This document shows, piece by piece, positions 27,870 to 36,997 of a stretch of 64,000 bases of DNA; within the stretch, counting starts at the first letter, position 1, and every line of letters begins with the position of its first letter. A program made the position numbers and the translations under genes. The DNA comes from Microbacterium terrae (GTDB taxonomy: Bacteria > Actinomycetota > Actinomycetes > Actinomycetales > Microbacteriaceae), in the NCBI RefSeq assembly GCF_017831975.1, contig NZ_JAFDSS010000001.1:3224001-3288000 (forward strand), read 5' to 3'. The notes beneath the pieces were generated by a model, which had not been told where the DNA came from, searched no databases, and saw only the letters and a program-made list of their open reading frames with translations.

Positions 27870-28919
27870 ATGCTTGCGACTTTCATGTACGGCGCCGGCG
27901 ACGTGCGCGTCGAGACCGTGTCCGATCCGACCATCAAGAACCCGACCGACGCGATCGTCCGCACCGTGCGGTCCTGCATCTGCGGTTCCGACCTGCACCC
28001 GTACCACTCGATGGATGCGTCCAGCGAGGGCAGCCCGATGGGCCACGAGCTGATCGCCGTCGTCGAAGAGGTCGGCGCCGACGTGACCACGGTCAGGGCC
28101 GGCGATTTTGTCATCGCGCCGTTCGCGTTCCAGGACAACACCTGCGTGTTCTGCCGAGAAGGGTTCCAGACCTCCTGCATTCATGGTGGCTGGTACGGCT
28201 CTGCCGAGACCGGTGGGCTGCAGGCGGATCTTGCCCGGATCCCGCTCGCTGACGGCAGCCTCGTGAAGGTTCCCGACCTGAACCCGGCCACGGCCGATGA
28301 CGGGATGCTCGCGTCGCTGCTGACCCTGTCGGACGTGTACCTGACCGGGTATCACGCCGCCCACATGGGGCAGGTGCAGCCCGGCAAGACCGTCACGGTG
28401 ATCGGTGACGGCGCGGTCGGTCTGTCCGCCGTGCTCGCCGCGAACCAGCTCGGCGCGGAGCGGATCATCCTGATGGGCCGCCATACCGCCCGCACCGACC
28501 TGGGTGTGGAGTTCGGCGCGACCGACGTCGTTGCCGAACGCGGCAATGACGGTATCGCGAAGGTCATGGATCTCACCGGCGGTGAGGGTTCGCACATCGT
28601 GCTCGAAGCCGTGGGGCACATGCCTGCGTACGAGCAGGCGTACGGGATCGTCCGTCCCGGCGGGATCATCTCCCGCGTGGGCGTCCCGCAGTACGAGGAC
28701 GCCCCGGTCGGGTTCGGTTCGCTGTTCGGGAAGAACGCCCGCCTGGCGGGTGGCCCGGCCCCCGTCCGCGCATACATCGAAGCGGCGATCCCGCAGGTGC
28801 TGTCCGGTCAGATCAACCCGGGACGGGTGTTCGATCGCACGATCTCTCTCGCCGAGGTGCCGGCAGGCTACCAGGCGATGGATGACCGTACAGCCCTCAA
28901 GGTGATGGTCACCCCGTAG
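27870..28919 (+). CDS. Zinc-dependent alcohol dehydrogenase family protein
   Basis: 349 residues, GAGGAGTG about nine bases before ATG 27870. The medium-chain dehydrogenase fold shows the catalytic zinc ligands in CICGSDLH (Cys38, His43 region) and MGHEL, and the cofactor loop VTVIGDGAVGLSAVLAANQL. The structural zinc lobe is reduced to three Cys in NTCVFCREGFQTSC. The substrate is unknown. Divergent from the MmyB-type regulator and probably controlled by it. Confidence 0.9.
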   Translation: MLATFMYGAGDVRVETVSDPTIKNPTDAIVRTVRSCICGSDLHPYHSMDASSEGSPMGHELIAVVEEVGADVTTVRAGDFVIAPFAFQDNTCVFCREGFQTSCIHGGWYGSAETGGLQADLARIPLADGSLVKVPDLNPATADDGMLASLLTLSDVYLTGYHAAHMGQVQPGKTVTVIGDGAVGLSAVLAANQLGAERIILMGRHTARTDLGVEFGATDVVAERGNDGIAKVMDLTGGEGSHIVLEAVGHMPAYEQAYGIVRPGGIISRVGVPQYEDAPVGFGSLFGKNARLAGGPAPVRAYIEAAIPQVLSGQINPGRVFDRTISLAEVPAGYQAMDDRTALKVMVTP

Positions 28920-28933
28920 GCGCACTGTTGCTA

Positions 28934-28969
28934 TCGGAGCCCGGTCGTTCCCCCGCGACCGGGCTCCGA
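28934..28969 (+). terminator. Hairpin between alcohol dehydrogenase and antiporter genes
   Basis: A perfect 14-bp stem, TCGGAGCCCGGTCG (28934-28947) with CGACCGGGCTCCGA (28956-28969), and an 8-base loop. There is no T-run, so it may only attenuate transcription into the antiporter gene 24 bp later. Confidence 0.8.
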
Positions 28970-28992
28970 CGCCTCCGGAAAGGAGCGGACGG

Positions 28993-30558
28993 ATGAACCC
29001 GCTGGAGATCATCGTTCTCGTCGGTGTCCTGGTGCTGCTCGGGTCCTGGCTGGGTCCGCGGGTCAGGGTGCCCGCCCCGTTGCTGCAGCTCGCGGTGGGC
29101 CTGCTGGCCGGGTTCGTGCCGGTGGTCCGCGAGATCCATCTGCCTCCTGAGGCGGTCCTGGTGCTGTTCCTTCCCGCGCTGCTGTTCTGGGAATCGCTCA
29201 CCACCTCCCTGCGGGAGATTCGCCGCGACCTGCGCGGCATCCTCATCCTCTCCACCCTGCTCGTCGTCGCCAGCGCCTTCGGGGTCGCCGGGATCGGTGT
29301 CGCCCTCGGGTTGGGGTGGAGCGCCGCACTGATCCTCGGCGCCGCCCTCGCACCCACCGACGCGACCGCGGTCGGTGCGATGGCGCGGGCCCTCCCACAC
29401 CGAAACATGACGATCCTCCGCGCGGAAAGCCTCATCAACGACGGCACCGCCCTGGTCGTATATTCGATCGCGGTAGGGGCCGCGGTCAGCCACCTCGCCT
29501 ACACCGGGTGGCAGATCACCGGGCTGGTCGCCCTCGCCTACCTCGGCGGCGGCGCGATGGGTCTGCTCACCGGATGGCTGGGCACCCTGCTGCTGCGACG
29601 ACTGACAGACCCGGTCGTGAACAACACCGCACTTGTCGTGATCCCGTTCGTCGCGTTCCTCGCCGCTGAACTCATCCACGCGTCCGGGGTGATCGCCGTC
29701 GTCATCGCCGGACTCATGCTCAGCCAGACCGGACCACGCGCCAGCACACCACAATCCCGGCAACAGACTTTCGCGTTCTGGTCACTGAGCACCAGCATCC
29801 TCAACGGGGCACTGTTCGTACTGATCGGCATCGAAGCACAATCCGCTGTTCGCGCAGTTCCCACCCCGGAGATCCCCACACTCCTCGCTCTGACCGTTCT
29901 GGCATGGATAGCGATCGTCGTGATCCGGTTCGTGTTCCAGATGATCACCGTCTCGCTCATCCGGCTGCTTGACCGGCGCCCATCGCAACGAACCCGCCGC
30001 ATGTCGCACCGCGCCCGCGTCGTCTCGGCGATCGCCGGGTTTCGCGGCGCGATCTCCCTCGCGGTGGCGCTGGCCGTCCCAGCGACCCTGTCCGGGCGGG
30101 CGGAGATCATCTTCGTCGCCACCGGTGTGGTCATCCTCACCCTCGTCGTCCAAGGTGTCTTGCTGCCCCCCGTCGTCCGGTGGGCAGGGTTCGCGCCCGA
30201 TAGCTCCCTCGACGACGAGCTCGCCACCGCCCAACGCACCGCCACCGCAGAGGCCGCCCGCGACATCCCCGAGCTCGCCGCCCGCCTTCACGTCACCGAC
30301 CTCGTTCGTGACCGCATCCTGGGCGAATACACGGAGCACCTCGACGTCATCGAGGGCTCGGGTCAGCCCGACGACCAGGTCGCCGCCGCCCGAGACGTGG
30401 AGTACACGACCCTTCGCCTGGCAGTTCTCGAACGCAAGCGGGACGTGATGATCCGGCTGCGCGACGAAGGCACCATCAACGACACCACCCTCCGCACGAT
30501 GCAGACCCGCCTGGACCGGGAGGCATTGCGTCTGAGCCAGCCCGAAATCCTCGAATAG
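28993..30558 (+). CDS. CPA1-type Na+/H+ antiporter
   Basis: 521 residues with about 12 membrane segments and a C-terminal cytoplasmic part of roughly 110 residues. The ion-binding region has GAALAPTDATAVGAMARAL and AESLINDGTALVVYS, the ND motif of electroneutral CPA1 exchangers, and the later FRGAISLAVALAVP helix is also diagnostic. It exports Na+ (or K+) for H+. GGAAAGGAGC precedes ATG 28993. Confidence 0.92.
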   Translation: MNPLEIIVLVGVLVLLGSWLGPRVRVPAPLLQLAVGLLAGFVPVVREIHLPPEAVLVLFLPALLFWESLTTSLREIRRDLRGILILSTLLVVASAFGVAGIGVALGLGWSAALILGAALAPTDATAVGAMARALPHRNMTILRAESLINDGTALVVYSIAVGAAVSHLAYTGWQITGLVALAYLGGGAMGLLTGWLGTLLLRRLTDPVVNNTALVVIPFVAFLAAELIHASGVIAVVIAGLMLSQTGPRASTPQSRQQTFAFWSLSTSILNGALFVLIGIEAQSAVRAVPTPEIPTLLALTVLAWIAIVVIRFVFQMITVSLIRLLDRRPSQRTRRMSHRARVVSAIAGFRGAISLAVALAVPATLSGRAEIIFVATGVVILTLVVQGVLLPPVVRWAGFAPDSSLDDELATAQRTATAEAARDIPELAARLHVTDLVRDRILGEYTEHLDVIEGSGQPDDQVAAARDVEYTTLRLAVLERKRDVMIRLRDEGTINDTTLRTMQTRLDREALRLSQPEILE

Positions 30559-30643
30559 GGAAGGGGGTTCCGGTAGTACCTGGGACACCCGGCACTGCCA
30601 CGGAAACAGGCCCAGTGTTGACATGGAGGTGGGAAGGAAACCG

Positions 30644-32176
30644 ATGACCTCGACCTCCGGTGCGATCCGCACCACACCGCGGCACAGCACCCCGCTCCAT
30701 AAGGGCGCGATTCTGACGATCATCCTCGTCAGCTACTTCATGATCCTGCTCGACAACTCCGTGATCTTCACCGCGCTACCCAGCCTGCAAGCAGACCTGC
30801 AGCTGACCGGCACGGAACTCGCCTGGGTGCAGAACGCCTACACTCTCGTCTTCGGAGGCCTGCTACTCCTCGGTGCCCGCGCCGGTGACATCCTCGGACG
30901 CAAACCCGTGTTCATCTTCGGCCTCATCGTCTTCTCCGTCGCGTCACTGCTGATCGCACTCTCCCCGGCAGGATGGTGGCTGATCACCGCCCGCGCCATC
31001 CAAGGCATCGGCGCAGCGATCGTCGCCCCCTCCGCCCTCTCGCTGATCACCGCGACCTTCCAAGGCACGGAACGGTCCCGTGCGGTGGCGTGGTACTCCG
31101 CGACCGCCGGAATCGGTGCCAGCCTCGGGCTGGTCGTCGGCGGAGCGATGGCGTCCTGGTTCTCCTGGCGCGCCGGGTTCTTCATCAACGTCCCCATCGG
31201 GCTGGCGATGCTGATCCTCGCACCCCGTTTCCTGCCCCGCACCCCCGCTCTCCCCGGCCGGTTCGACATCACCGGAGCCATCACCTCCACGCTCGGCGTC
31301 GGATCCTTGGTGTTCGCGATCCTGAACGCGGCCGAGAACGGCTGGGCCGACCCCGCCACCGTCATCGGGTTCGTCTCCGCTGCCGTCATCTTGACGGTGT
31401 TCATCGTCGCCGAGTCCCGCGCGGCACAGCCGATCATGCCGTTGCGTCTGTTTGCCAGCCGATTCCGCACCGGCGCATACCTGACCCGGCTGCTGTATCT
31501 CGGCGCGATGATCGGATTCTTCTTCTTCACCAGCCAGTACCTGCAGGAAGCGCTCGGCTTCACCCCCTTGCAAGCGGGGCTCGCATTCCTGCCGATGACG
31601 CTGGTTAACTTCGCCGTCGCGATCGGGATCCCTCGCCTCACGGCCCGGCTCGGCAACACCGTCCTCCTCATCGTCGGTGTGACGCTCACCCTCGCCGGGA
31701 TGTTCTGGCTCAGCCGAATCGGACCGGACAGCACCTACCTGACCGCGGTCGCCCTCCCCATGCTGCTGATCGGCGCAGGCCAGGGTCTCGCGTTCGCGCC
31801 GATGACCACCTTCGGCATCACCGGGGCCACCGCGACCGATGCCGGCGCTGCGTCCGGCGTCGTGAACACGTTCCACCAGGTCGGGTCATCCCTCGGCCTC
31901 GGCATCCTCGTCGCCGTCGCCGGTGCCGCGGCCTCGGGAAGCACAGGGGATGTCGCGGCCACGATTACCACGGAGGCCGGCGCTGCACTCACCGCTGGAA
32001 GCATCTTCCTGTTCGTGAGCCTGGTGATCGTCCTCGCCCTCATCGCTCCCGCATCCGCAGCACTCCGCCGAACCCACACCACCGCCACCACCACGGGCGC
32101 GCGAGACATTCCCGCTGTCAAAAGCTCCGCGACACGCCTGACCGGCAGCACCACACGAAAGGACGTTCATGCCTGA
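30644..32176 (+). CDS. DHA2 (EmrB/QacA) family drug:H+ antiporter
   Basis: 510 residues from ATG 30644, chosen because GGGAAGGAA stands just before it; ATG 30623 is in frame but lacks a site. It has 14 predicted membrane segments. Family motif C of exporters is present (ASLGLVVGGAMASWFSWRAG), as are LDNSVIFTALPSL in helix 1 and GRKPVFIFGL between helices 2 and 3. It likely expels lipophilic compounds. The stop overlaps the next start by 8 bp. Confidence 0.92.
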   Translation: MTSTSGAIRTTPRHSTPLHKGAILTIILVSYFMILLDNSVIFTALPSLQADLQLTGTELAWVQNAYTLVFGGLLLLGARAGDILGRKPVFIFGLIVFSVASLLIALSPAGWWLITARAIQGIGAAIVAPSALSLITATFQGTERSRAVAWYSATAGIGASLGLVVGGAMASWFSWRAGFFINVPIGLAMLILAPRFLPRTPALPGRFDITGAITSTLGVGSLVFAILNAAENGWADPATVIGFVSAAVILTVFIVAESRAAQPIMPLRLFASRFRTGAYLTRLLYLGAMIGFFFFTSQYLQEALGFTPLQAGLAFLPMTLVNFAVAIGIPRLTARLGNTVLLIVGVTLTLAGMFWLSRIGPDSTYLTAVALPMLLIGAGQGLAFAPMTTFGITGATATDAGAASGVVNTFHQVGSSLGLGILVAVAGAAASGSTGDVAATITTEAGAALTAGSIFLFVSLVIVLALIAPASAALRRTHTTATTTGARDIPAVKSSATRLTGSTTRKDVHA

Positions 32177-32495
32177 ACCCACCCCCGCGCAGCGCGCTAT
32201 CGGCGACTTCGCTCCCAAACTCGTCGAACTCACCGACGATGTCCTGTTCGGAGACATCTGGAAGCGACCCGGCCTGGCACCCCGCGACCGCAGCCTGATC
32301 ACCGTCGCGACCCTCATCGCCAACGGCTCGACCGAACAACTCGTCGGCCACCTCCGCATCGCGCAGGAGAACGGCCTCACCCAAGACGAACTGATAGAGG
32401 CCATCATCCACCTCGCGTTCTACGCCGGCTGGCCCCGCGCGATGAGCGCCGTCACCGTCGCCAAGAAGGTCTTCAGCGACACCGCCGACGCCTGA
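32169..32495 (+). CDS. Carboxymuconolactone decarboxylase / AhpD-like protein
   Basis: 108 residues, AAAGGA nine bases before ATG 32169. The all-helical family core is present: PRDRSLITVATLIANGSTEQ, then LVGHLRIAQENGLTQDEL and IIHLAFYAGWPRAMSAV. The CxxC pair of AhpD peroxidase partners is absent, so it is closer to the decarboxylase branch (gamma-carboxymuconolactone decarboxylase-type). It overlaps the exporter gene and is followed by two aldo/keto reductases. Confidence 0.88.
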   Translation: MPEPTPAQRAIGDFAPKLVELTDDVLFGDIWKRPGLAPRDRSLITVATLIANGSTEQLVGHLRIAQENGLTQDELIEAIIHLAFYAGWPRAMSAVTVAKKVFSDTADA

Positions 32496-32543
32496 CCCCT
32501 CCTCTCCCTGCACCGCTTCCCGCTGACCGAAGAAGGACCCATC

Positions 32544-33428
32544 ATGAATCTCACGCTGAACAACGGCGTCACCCTCCCCACCATCGGACTCGGCGTCTTC
32601 CAAAGCGACCCCGAAGAGACCGCCGCCGCCGTCGAAGCGGCTCTCCGCACGGGGTACCGGCACATCGACACCGCAGCCGCATACGGCAATGAACGCCAGG
32701 TCGGTGAAGGCCTGCGCCGCTCGGGCGTGGATCGGGACGACGTGTTCCTCGAGACCAAGGTGTGGGTCACCGACTACGGCTACGACCAGACCCTCCACGC
32801 GTTCGAAAAGGCGACCGGCAAGCTCGGCGTCGACACCCTCGACCTGCTGATCCTGCACCAGCCCATCCCCACCCGGTTCGAGAACACCATCGCCGCGTAC
32901 AAAGCGCTCGAGACCCTCCTCGCTGACGGAAAAGTCCGCGCGATCGGAGTCAGCAACTTCATGCCCCACCACCTCGAACGGCTGCTCGCCGAAACGGACA
33001 TCGTTCCGGCGGTGAATCAGGTGGAGCTGCACCCGTACTTCTCGCAGCCCGACGTCCAGCGCGCCGACAGCGCGCACGGCATCCTCACCCAGGCGTGGTC
33101 ACCGATCGGCGGGATCACCTTCTACCCCGGCCCGTGGGGTGACGAACGTCGCAGCGTCATGCAGGACCCCTCGATCGCCGAGATCGCCGCGGCACACGGA
33201 AAGAGCCCCGCACAGGTCATGCTGCGCTGGGGGACCCAGGAAGGCCGGTCGGTGATCCCCAAATCCACCAACCCGACCCGCATCGCCGAGAACTTCGACG
33301 TGTTCGACTTCGAGCTGAGCGAGGAGCAGATCGCCCGGATCGACGCGCTCGACACCGGCGTCCGCGGCGGCCCGGACCCCGACCAGCCCAGCGACGCGTA
33401 CTTCGCCCGCCAGATCCCCGAAGCGTGA
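32544..33428 (+). CDS. Aldo/keto reductase, 2,5-diketo-gluconate reductase type
   Basis: 294 residues, AAGGA before ATG 32544. The (beta/alpha)8 barrel carries the catalytic tetrad: Asp and Tyr in HIDTAAAYGNERQVGEGL, Lys in FLETKVWV, His in LDLLILHQP. The phosphate-binding part with SVIPKSTNPTRIAENFDVF shows NADPH preference. It reduces aldehydes or ketones; the exact substrate is not readable. Confidence 0.92.
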   Translation: MNLTLNNGVTLPTIGLGVFQSDPEETAAAVEAALRTGYRHIDTAAAYGNERQVGEGLRRSGVDRDDVFLETKVWVTDYGYDQTLHAFEKATGKLGVDTLDLLILHQPIPTRFENTIAAYKALETLLADGKVRAIGVSNFMPHHLERLLAETDIVPAVNQVELHPYFSQPDVQRADSAHGILTQAWSPIGGITFYPGPWGDERRSVMQDPSIAEIAAAHGKSPAQVMLRWGTQEGRSVIPKSTNPTRIAENFDVFDFELSEEQIARIDALDTGVRGGPDPDQPSDAYFARQIPEA

Positions 33429-33456
33429 CACCGGACACCGAGAAGGAGAACCCCTG

Positions 33457-34473
33457 ATGGACTACCGCCCCCTCGGACGCACCGGCGTCCAGGTCAGCCC
33501 CCTGTGCCTCGGCACCATGATGTTCGGCCCCTGGGGCAACCAGGACGAAGCAGACAGCATCCGCATCATCCACCGCGCCCTGGACGCCGGCATCAACTTC
33601 GTCGACACCGCCGACGTCTACTCGAACGGTGTCTCCGAAGAGATCACCGGCAAAGCGCTCGCTGGACGCCGCGACGACGTGTTCCTCGCCACTAAGTTCT
33701 TCATGCCCATGGGCGACAACCCCAACCACCGCGGCGGATCCCGTCGGTGGATCATCCAGGAGGTGGAGAACTCTCTGCGACGCCTCGGCACCGACTGGAT
33801 CGACCTCTACCAGGTGCACCGCCCCGACCCCGCGGTCGACATCGAGGAGACCCTCGGCGCGCTCAGCGACCTCGTCCACCAGGGGAAGGTCCGCTACATC
33901 GGATCGTCGTCGTTCTCCGGGTCGCAGATCGTCGAAGCGCAGTGGGCGTCACGCGCCCGGAACCTGGAGCGGTTCGTCACGGAGCAGCCGCCGTACTCGA
34001 TCCTCGTCCGCGGCATCGAGGAGGACATCCTCCCCACCACTCAGCGGTACGGGATGGGCGCGCTCACCTACAGTCCCCTCTCCGGCGGGTGGCTGTCCGG
34101 GAAATGGCGGAAAGACGCCGCGGGCAAGCCGGCCTCCTCGGCCCGCCCAAGCGCACGCTTCGACATGAGCAGCCCCGCCAATCAGCGCAAGCTCGATGTC
34201 GTGGAGAACCTGGCTCAGCTGGCCGAGAAGAACGACATGACGCTGATCGAGATGGCGATCGCGGTCGCGATCAACCACCCCGGTGTCACGGCCGCGATCG
34301 TCGGCCCGCGCACGATGGAGCAGCTCGAGTCATACCTTCCCGCCGCCGAGCGCACTCTCTCGACGGAGATCCTCGACCAGATCGACGCGCTCGTCGCCCC
34401 GGGCGTAACCATCAACCCCGACGACAACAGTTACGGCACCCACGAACTGCAGCCCGCCGCCCGCCGCCGCTGA
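33457..34473 (+). CDS. Aldo/keto reductase, YghZ/Tas-like
   Basis: 338 residues, AGAAGGAG before ATG 33457. The tetrad shows in NFVDTADVYSNGVSEEITG, FLATKFF and DLYQVHRPDP, and the C-terminal cofactor site in VTAAIVGPRTMEQLESYLP. Larger than the preceding reductase and from a different AKR branch. Probably co-transcribed with it (28-bp gap), adding to aldehyde-detoxifying capacity. Confidence 0.92.
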   Translation: MDYRPLGRTGVQVSPLCLGTMMFGPWGNQDEADSIRIIHRALDAGINFVDTADVYSNGVSEEITGKALAGRRDDVFLATKFFMPMGDNPNHRGGSRRWIIQEVENSLRRLGTDWIDLYQVHRPDPAVDIEETLGALSDLVHQGKVRYIGSSSFSGSQIVEAQWASRARNLERFVTEQPPYSILVRGIEEDILPTTQRYGMGALTYSPLSGGWLSGKWRKDAAGKPASSARPSARFDMSSPANQRKLDVVENLAQLAEKNDMTLIEMAIAVAINHPGVTAAIVGPRTMEQLESYLPAAERTLSTEILDQIDALVAPGVTINPDDNSYGTHELQPAARRR

Positions 34474-34485
34474 TCGCCAGTGCAC

Positions 34486-34902
34486 ATGTCTTCCATAACG
34501 GGTCGGAGCAGCGCAGCAGTGGGGGTGGCGCTTCTTGGCGCGGCTCTCGCCTCCTGCGCCGCCCCCGAAACACCCACCCCCTCGATGACGGGAGAAGCGG
34601 ACGCGGTGAGCGACTACCAGGACGGCAGCTACGACGCGACCGGATGGTACGGGTCGCTTCCCTCACACCATGACGTGACCCTCACCCTCCGCGACGACGC
34701 CGTCACCGAGGTGCAGATCACCACCCCCGCCGATGACCCCGTCTCTCTCGAGTATCAGCAGCGGTTCGCTGCCGCGCTGCCCGGGGAGATCATCGGCCGC
34801 GACATCGACACACTCCAGATCGACCGACTCGCGGGCGCATCCGGTTGCTCGGAGGGCTTCATGGACGCCCTCGCGAAAATCAAGAACGCCGCCCAGTCCT
34901 GA
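34486..34902 (+). CDS. FMN-binding-domain-like lipoprotein
   Basis: 138 residues from ATG 34486; GTG 34480 is an alternative and neither has a clear ribosome-binding site. The N-terminus is a lipoprotein signal with lipobox LASC after a short hydrophobic stretch. The mature part (YQDGSYDATGWYGSLPSHHD, then VTLTLRDDAVTEVQI) is the FMN-binding repeat found in RnfG/NqrC-like proteins. The usual SGAT flavinylation motif is replaced by AGASGCSEGF, so covalent flavin attachment is doubtful. Confidence 0.75.
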   Translation: MSSITGRSSAAVGVALLGAALASCAAPETPTPSMTGEADAVSDYQDGSYDATGWYGSLPSHHDVTLTLRDDAVTEVQITTPADDPVSLEYQQRFAAALPGEIIGRDIDTLQIDRLAGASGCSEGFMDALAKIKNAAQS

Positions 34903-34922
34903 ACCGCCCCGAAAGGCACCCC

Positions 34923-35705
34923 ATGAGCACCACCCCTCTCACCATCCTCCTCGTCGGCGGAACCGGCAGCATCGGCCGGCACGTCACGACCGCCGCCACC
35001 CGCGCCGGGCACCGCGTGCGCATCCTCAGCCGTACCCCCGGAGAGGCCTCCACTCCCGGGGTGGACACCGTCACGGGAGACTTGACCGATCAGTCCACCC
35101 TCGGCCCCGCTGTCGACGGGATCGACGCGGTCATCTTCACCCACGGCACCCACGGCGGTGAGGCCGGCTACCGTGACGTCGACTACGGCGGCGTCCGCAA
35201 CGTCCTGACCGCGATCGGAGGCGAGCAGGTGCGGGTCGCTCTGATGACCGCCATCGGCGTCACCGTCCGCGACGGCTCCTACAACCGGTCCTCGAAAGCG
35301 CACGATTGGAAGCGTCGCGCTGAACGACTCGTCCGAGCCAGCGGACACCCGTACACGATCGTGCGCCCCGGATGGTTCGACTACAACGACGCCGATCAAC
35401 ACCAGCTCCACTTCCTACAAGGAGACACCCGGCGCGCTGGAAACGCGTCGGACGGTGTCATCGCCCGGTCCCAAATCGCCGACGTCCTCGTGGCCGCACT
35501 CACCTCACCGGCCGCCGCAGGCAAGACGCTCGAGCTGGTGGCCGAGCGCGGACCTGCGCAGACCGACCTGGAACCGCTGTTCGCTGGCCTCACCCCAGAC
35601 GTCGAGCTGGACGGCCCCGGCGACCAGGACAATCAGCCGGTAGCGGACGAACCAGCCGTGGTCCGCGCCGAGCTGGAGCACCTCACCGGCATCGCCACCG
35701 CATGA
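34923..35705 (+). CDS. NAD(P)-binding NmrA/atypical SDR-like protein
   Basis: 260 residues. The Rossmann signature LLVGGTGSIGRHV starts the protein. VVTGDLTDQSTLGPAVDGID and HPYTIVRPGWFDYN are typical of atypical short-chain dehydrogenases used as NAD(P)H-sensing or flavin-reductase-like proteins. A catalytic YxxxK is not evident. The TGA overlaps the start of the next gene. Confidence 0.88.
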   Translation: MSTTPLTILLVGGTGSIGRHVTTAATRAGHRVRILSRTPGEASTPGVDTVTGDLTDQSTLGPAVDGIDAVIFTHGTHGGEAGYRDVDYGGVRNVLTAIGGEQVRVALMTAIGVTVRDGSYNRSSKAHDWKRRAERLVRASGHPYTIVRPGWFDYNDADQHQLHFLQGDTRRAGNASDGVIARSQIADVLVAALTSPAAAGKTLELVAERGPAQTDLEPLFAGLTPDVELDGPGDQDNQPVADEPAVVRAELEHLTGIATA

Positions 35706-36082
35706 ACAGTCAGGACGCGGAGATCGTCGACGAGATCACCCGCAACTACCGGGAACAGTGCGACGCCGTGGTCGGCGCCGACGTCGACGCGCTCCGGGGT
35801 CTGTTAGCAGAAAACTTCACCCTCACACACATGACCGGCTACCTGCAGCCCAATGCTGAGTGGCTCGACGACATCGCGAGCGGGCAGATGACCTATCACT
35901 CCATCCGCAACGTCGACATCAGCACCGATGTCCGCGGAGACGACGTCACCCTCACCGCCCGGTCGCACACCCACGCCACGATCTGGGGCGCCACCGGAAC
36001 TTGGCCGTTGCAACTGCACATCACCTACGCGCACACACCCACCGGTTGGGTCGCCGCCCGCATCGTCGCCAGCACCTGGTGA
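35702..36082 (+). CDS. Nuclear transport factor 2-like (SnoaL-type) protein
   Basis: 126 residues, ATG 35702 overlapping the previous stop. Pattern of the cone-shaped NTF2 fold: an N-terminal helix pair (IVDEITRNYREQCDAVVGAD), then FTLTHMTGYLQPNAEWLDDI and strands to the C-terminus. Family members are isomerases, dehydratases or binding proteins. Last gene of this run, converging on the TetR gene. Confidence 0.84.
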   Translation: MNSQDAEIVDEITRNYREQCDAVVGADVDALRGLLAENFTLTHMTGYLQPNAEWLDDIASGQMTYHSIRNVDISTDVRGDDVTLTARSHTHATIWGATGTWPLQLHITYAHTPTGWVAARIVASTW

Positions 36083-36173
36083 TGCGGTTCGACCCAGCTC
36101 GCTGTTCAGCTACTGCACAGCGGCTCAACCCGGTCGGACGGAGAATGAGAAGAGTTCCGCAATCCCTCCGGCG

Positions 36174-36824
36174 CTAGGACCGCAGCGAGTTGCTGGTAGC
36201 GCTGAGCATCGCCTGGATTTCCATCAGGTTCTGGCCGGTGAGTCGCTGAATGGCGTCGATGAGGACCGGCGCCACATCGAAGGTCGGGTCCGACATCCAG
36301 ACCTGCGTCAGTCCGTCCCACACCGCGATCACTTGCCGGGCAGTGGTGACCGGGTCCAGCCCTGGATGGGCGCGTCCGACTCTCTGACTATGGACGATGA
36401 GCCGCGCAAACAGGTCGATCTGGCGTGCCGTGCGCTGGGCGAAGTGAGCGGCCGCGGGATGGTCTGGTGTGGCCGCTTGCCCTCGGAGCATGAGAAAAAG
36501 ACGGTTCCGGCGATCGTCCAGATCGACAGTGGCCAGCGCGCCGAACGCTTCCGCATCCAGGATCGTGTCTTCCTCGTACGCCCCCGACTCCTCGGCTTGG
36601 GTGTCTTCAATGCGCTCGAGGGCGGCCACGAGCAGGTGATCCTTCGTGGGGAAGTGGTACAGCACGGTGGTCTCGCCGACGCCTGAGCGCTTCGAGACCA
36701 GCGCCGTGGTGACGCATTCGTGACCGATCTCGTCCACCAGTTCGAGCACAGCCGCGGCGATGGCTTCCCGTCGCTTGCGCGTCGGCGCGTAGGGTCCGCG
36801 CTTCGCAGTGGCTGCCGTAGTCAT
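36174..36824 (-). CDS. TetR-family transcriptional regulator
   Basis: 216 residues, ATG 36824. The helix-turn-helix lies in the first 60 residues (AIAAAVLELVDEIGHECVTT and ALVSKRSGVGETTVLYHFPT), and the rest is the helical ligand-binding domain. It is divergent from the glycoside operon, which it probably represses until a glycoside or its aglycone is present. Confidence 0.9.
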   Translation of the reverse strand: MTTAATAKRGPYAPTRKRREAIAAAVLELVDEIGHECVTTALVSKRSGVGETTVLYHFPTKDHLLVAALERIEDTQAEESGAYEEDTILDAEAFGALATVDLDDRRNRLFLMLRGQAATPDHPAAAHFAQRTARQIDLFARLIVHSQRVGRAHPGLDPVTTARQVIAVWDGLTQVWMSDPTFDVAPVLIDAIQRLTGQNLMEIQAMLSATSNSLRS

Positions 36825-36997
36825 GCTCTCACCGTAGCCCGGAAGCAGAGCGATGACCAGGATTCAACCTGCAAATTCCCCGATCAGATGCTTGCCCACG
36901 GTTGAACCTTGTGGTTTACTCAGTTTTCACGACCCGCATTCTCCTCGTTCACCGACCCGGCCCCACTGCGGTGAACGTCCTCCAACGAAGGAAGTTG
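36825..36997. promoter_or_regulatory. Divergent TetR/glycoside-operon control region
   Basis: TTCAACC at 36863-36869 and GGTTGAA at 36900-36906 form an inverted pair 30 bp apart, and AACC-TTGT-GGTT at 36905-36916 is a small palindrome beside it. These are the best operator candidates in the 173-bp gap. GAAGGAAG before ATG 36998 is the ribosome-binding site. Confidence 0.45.
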
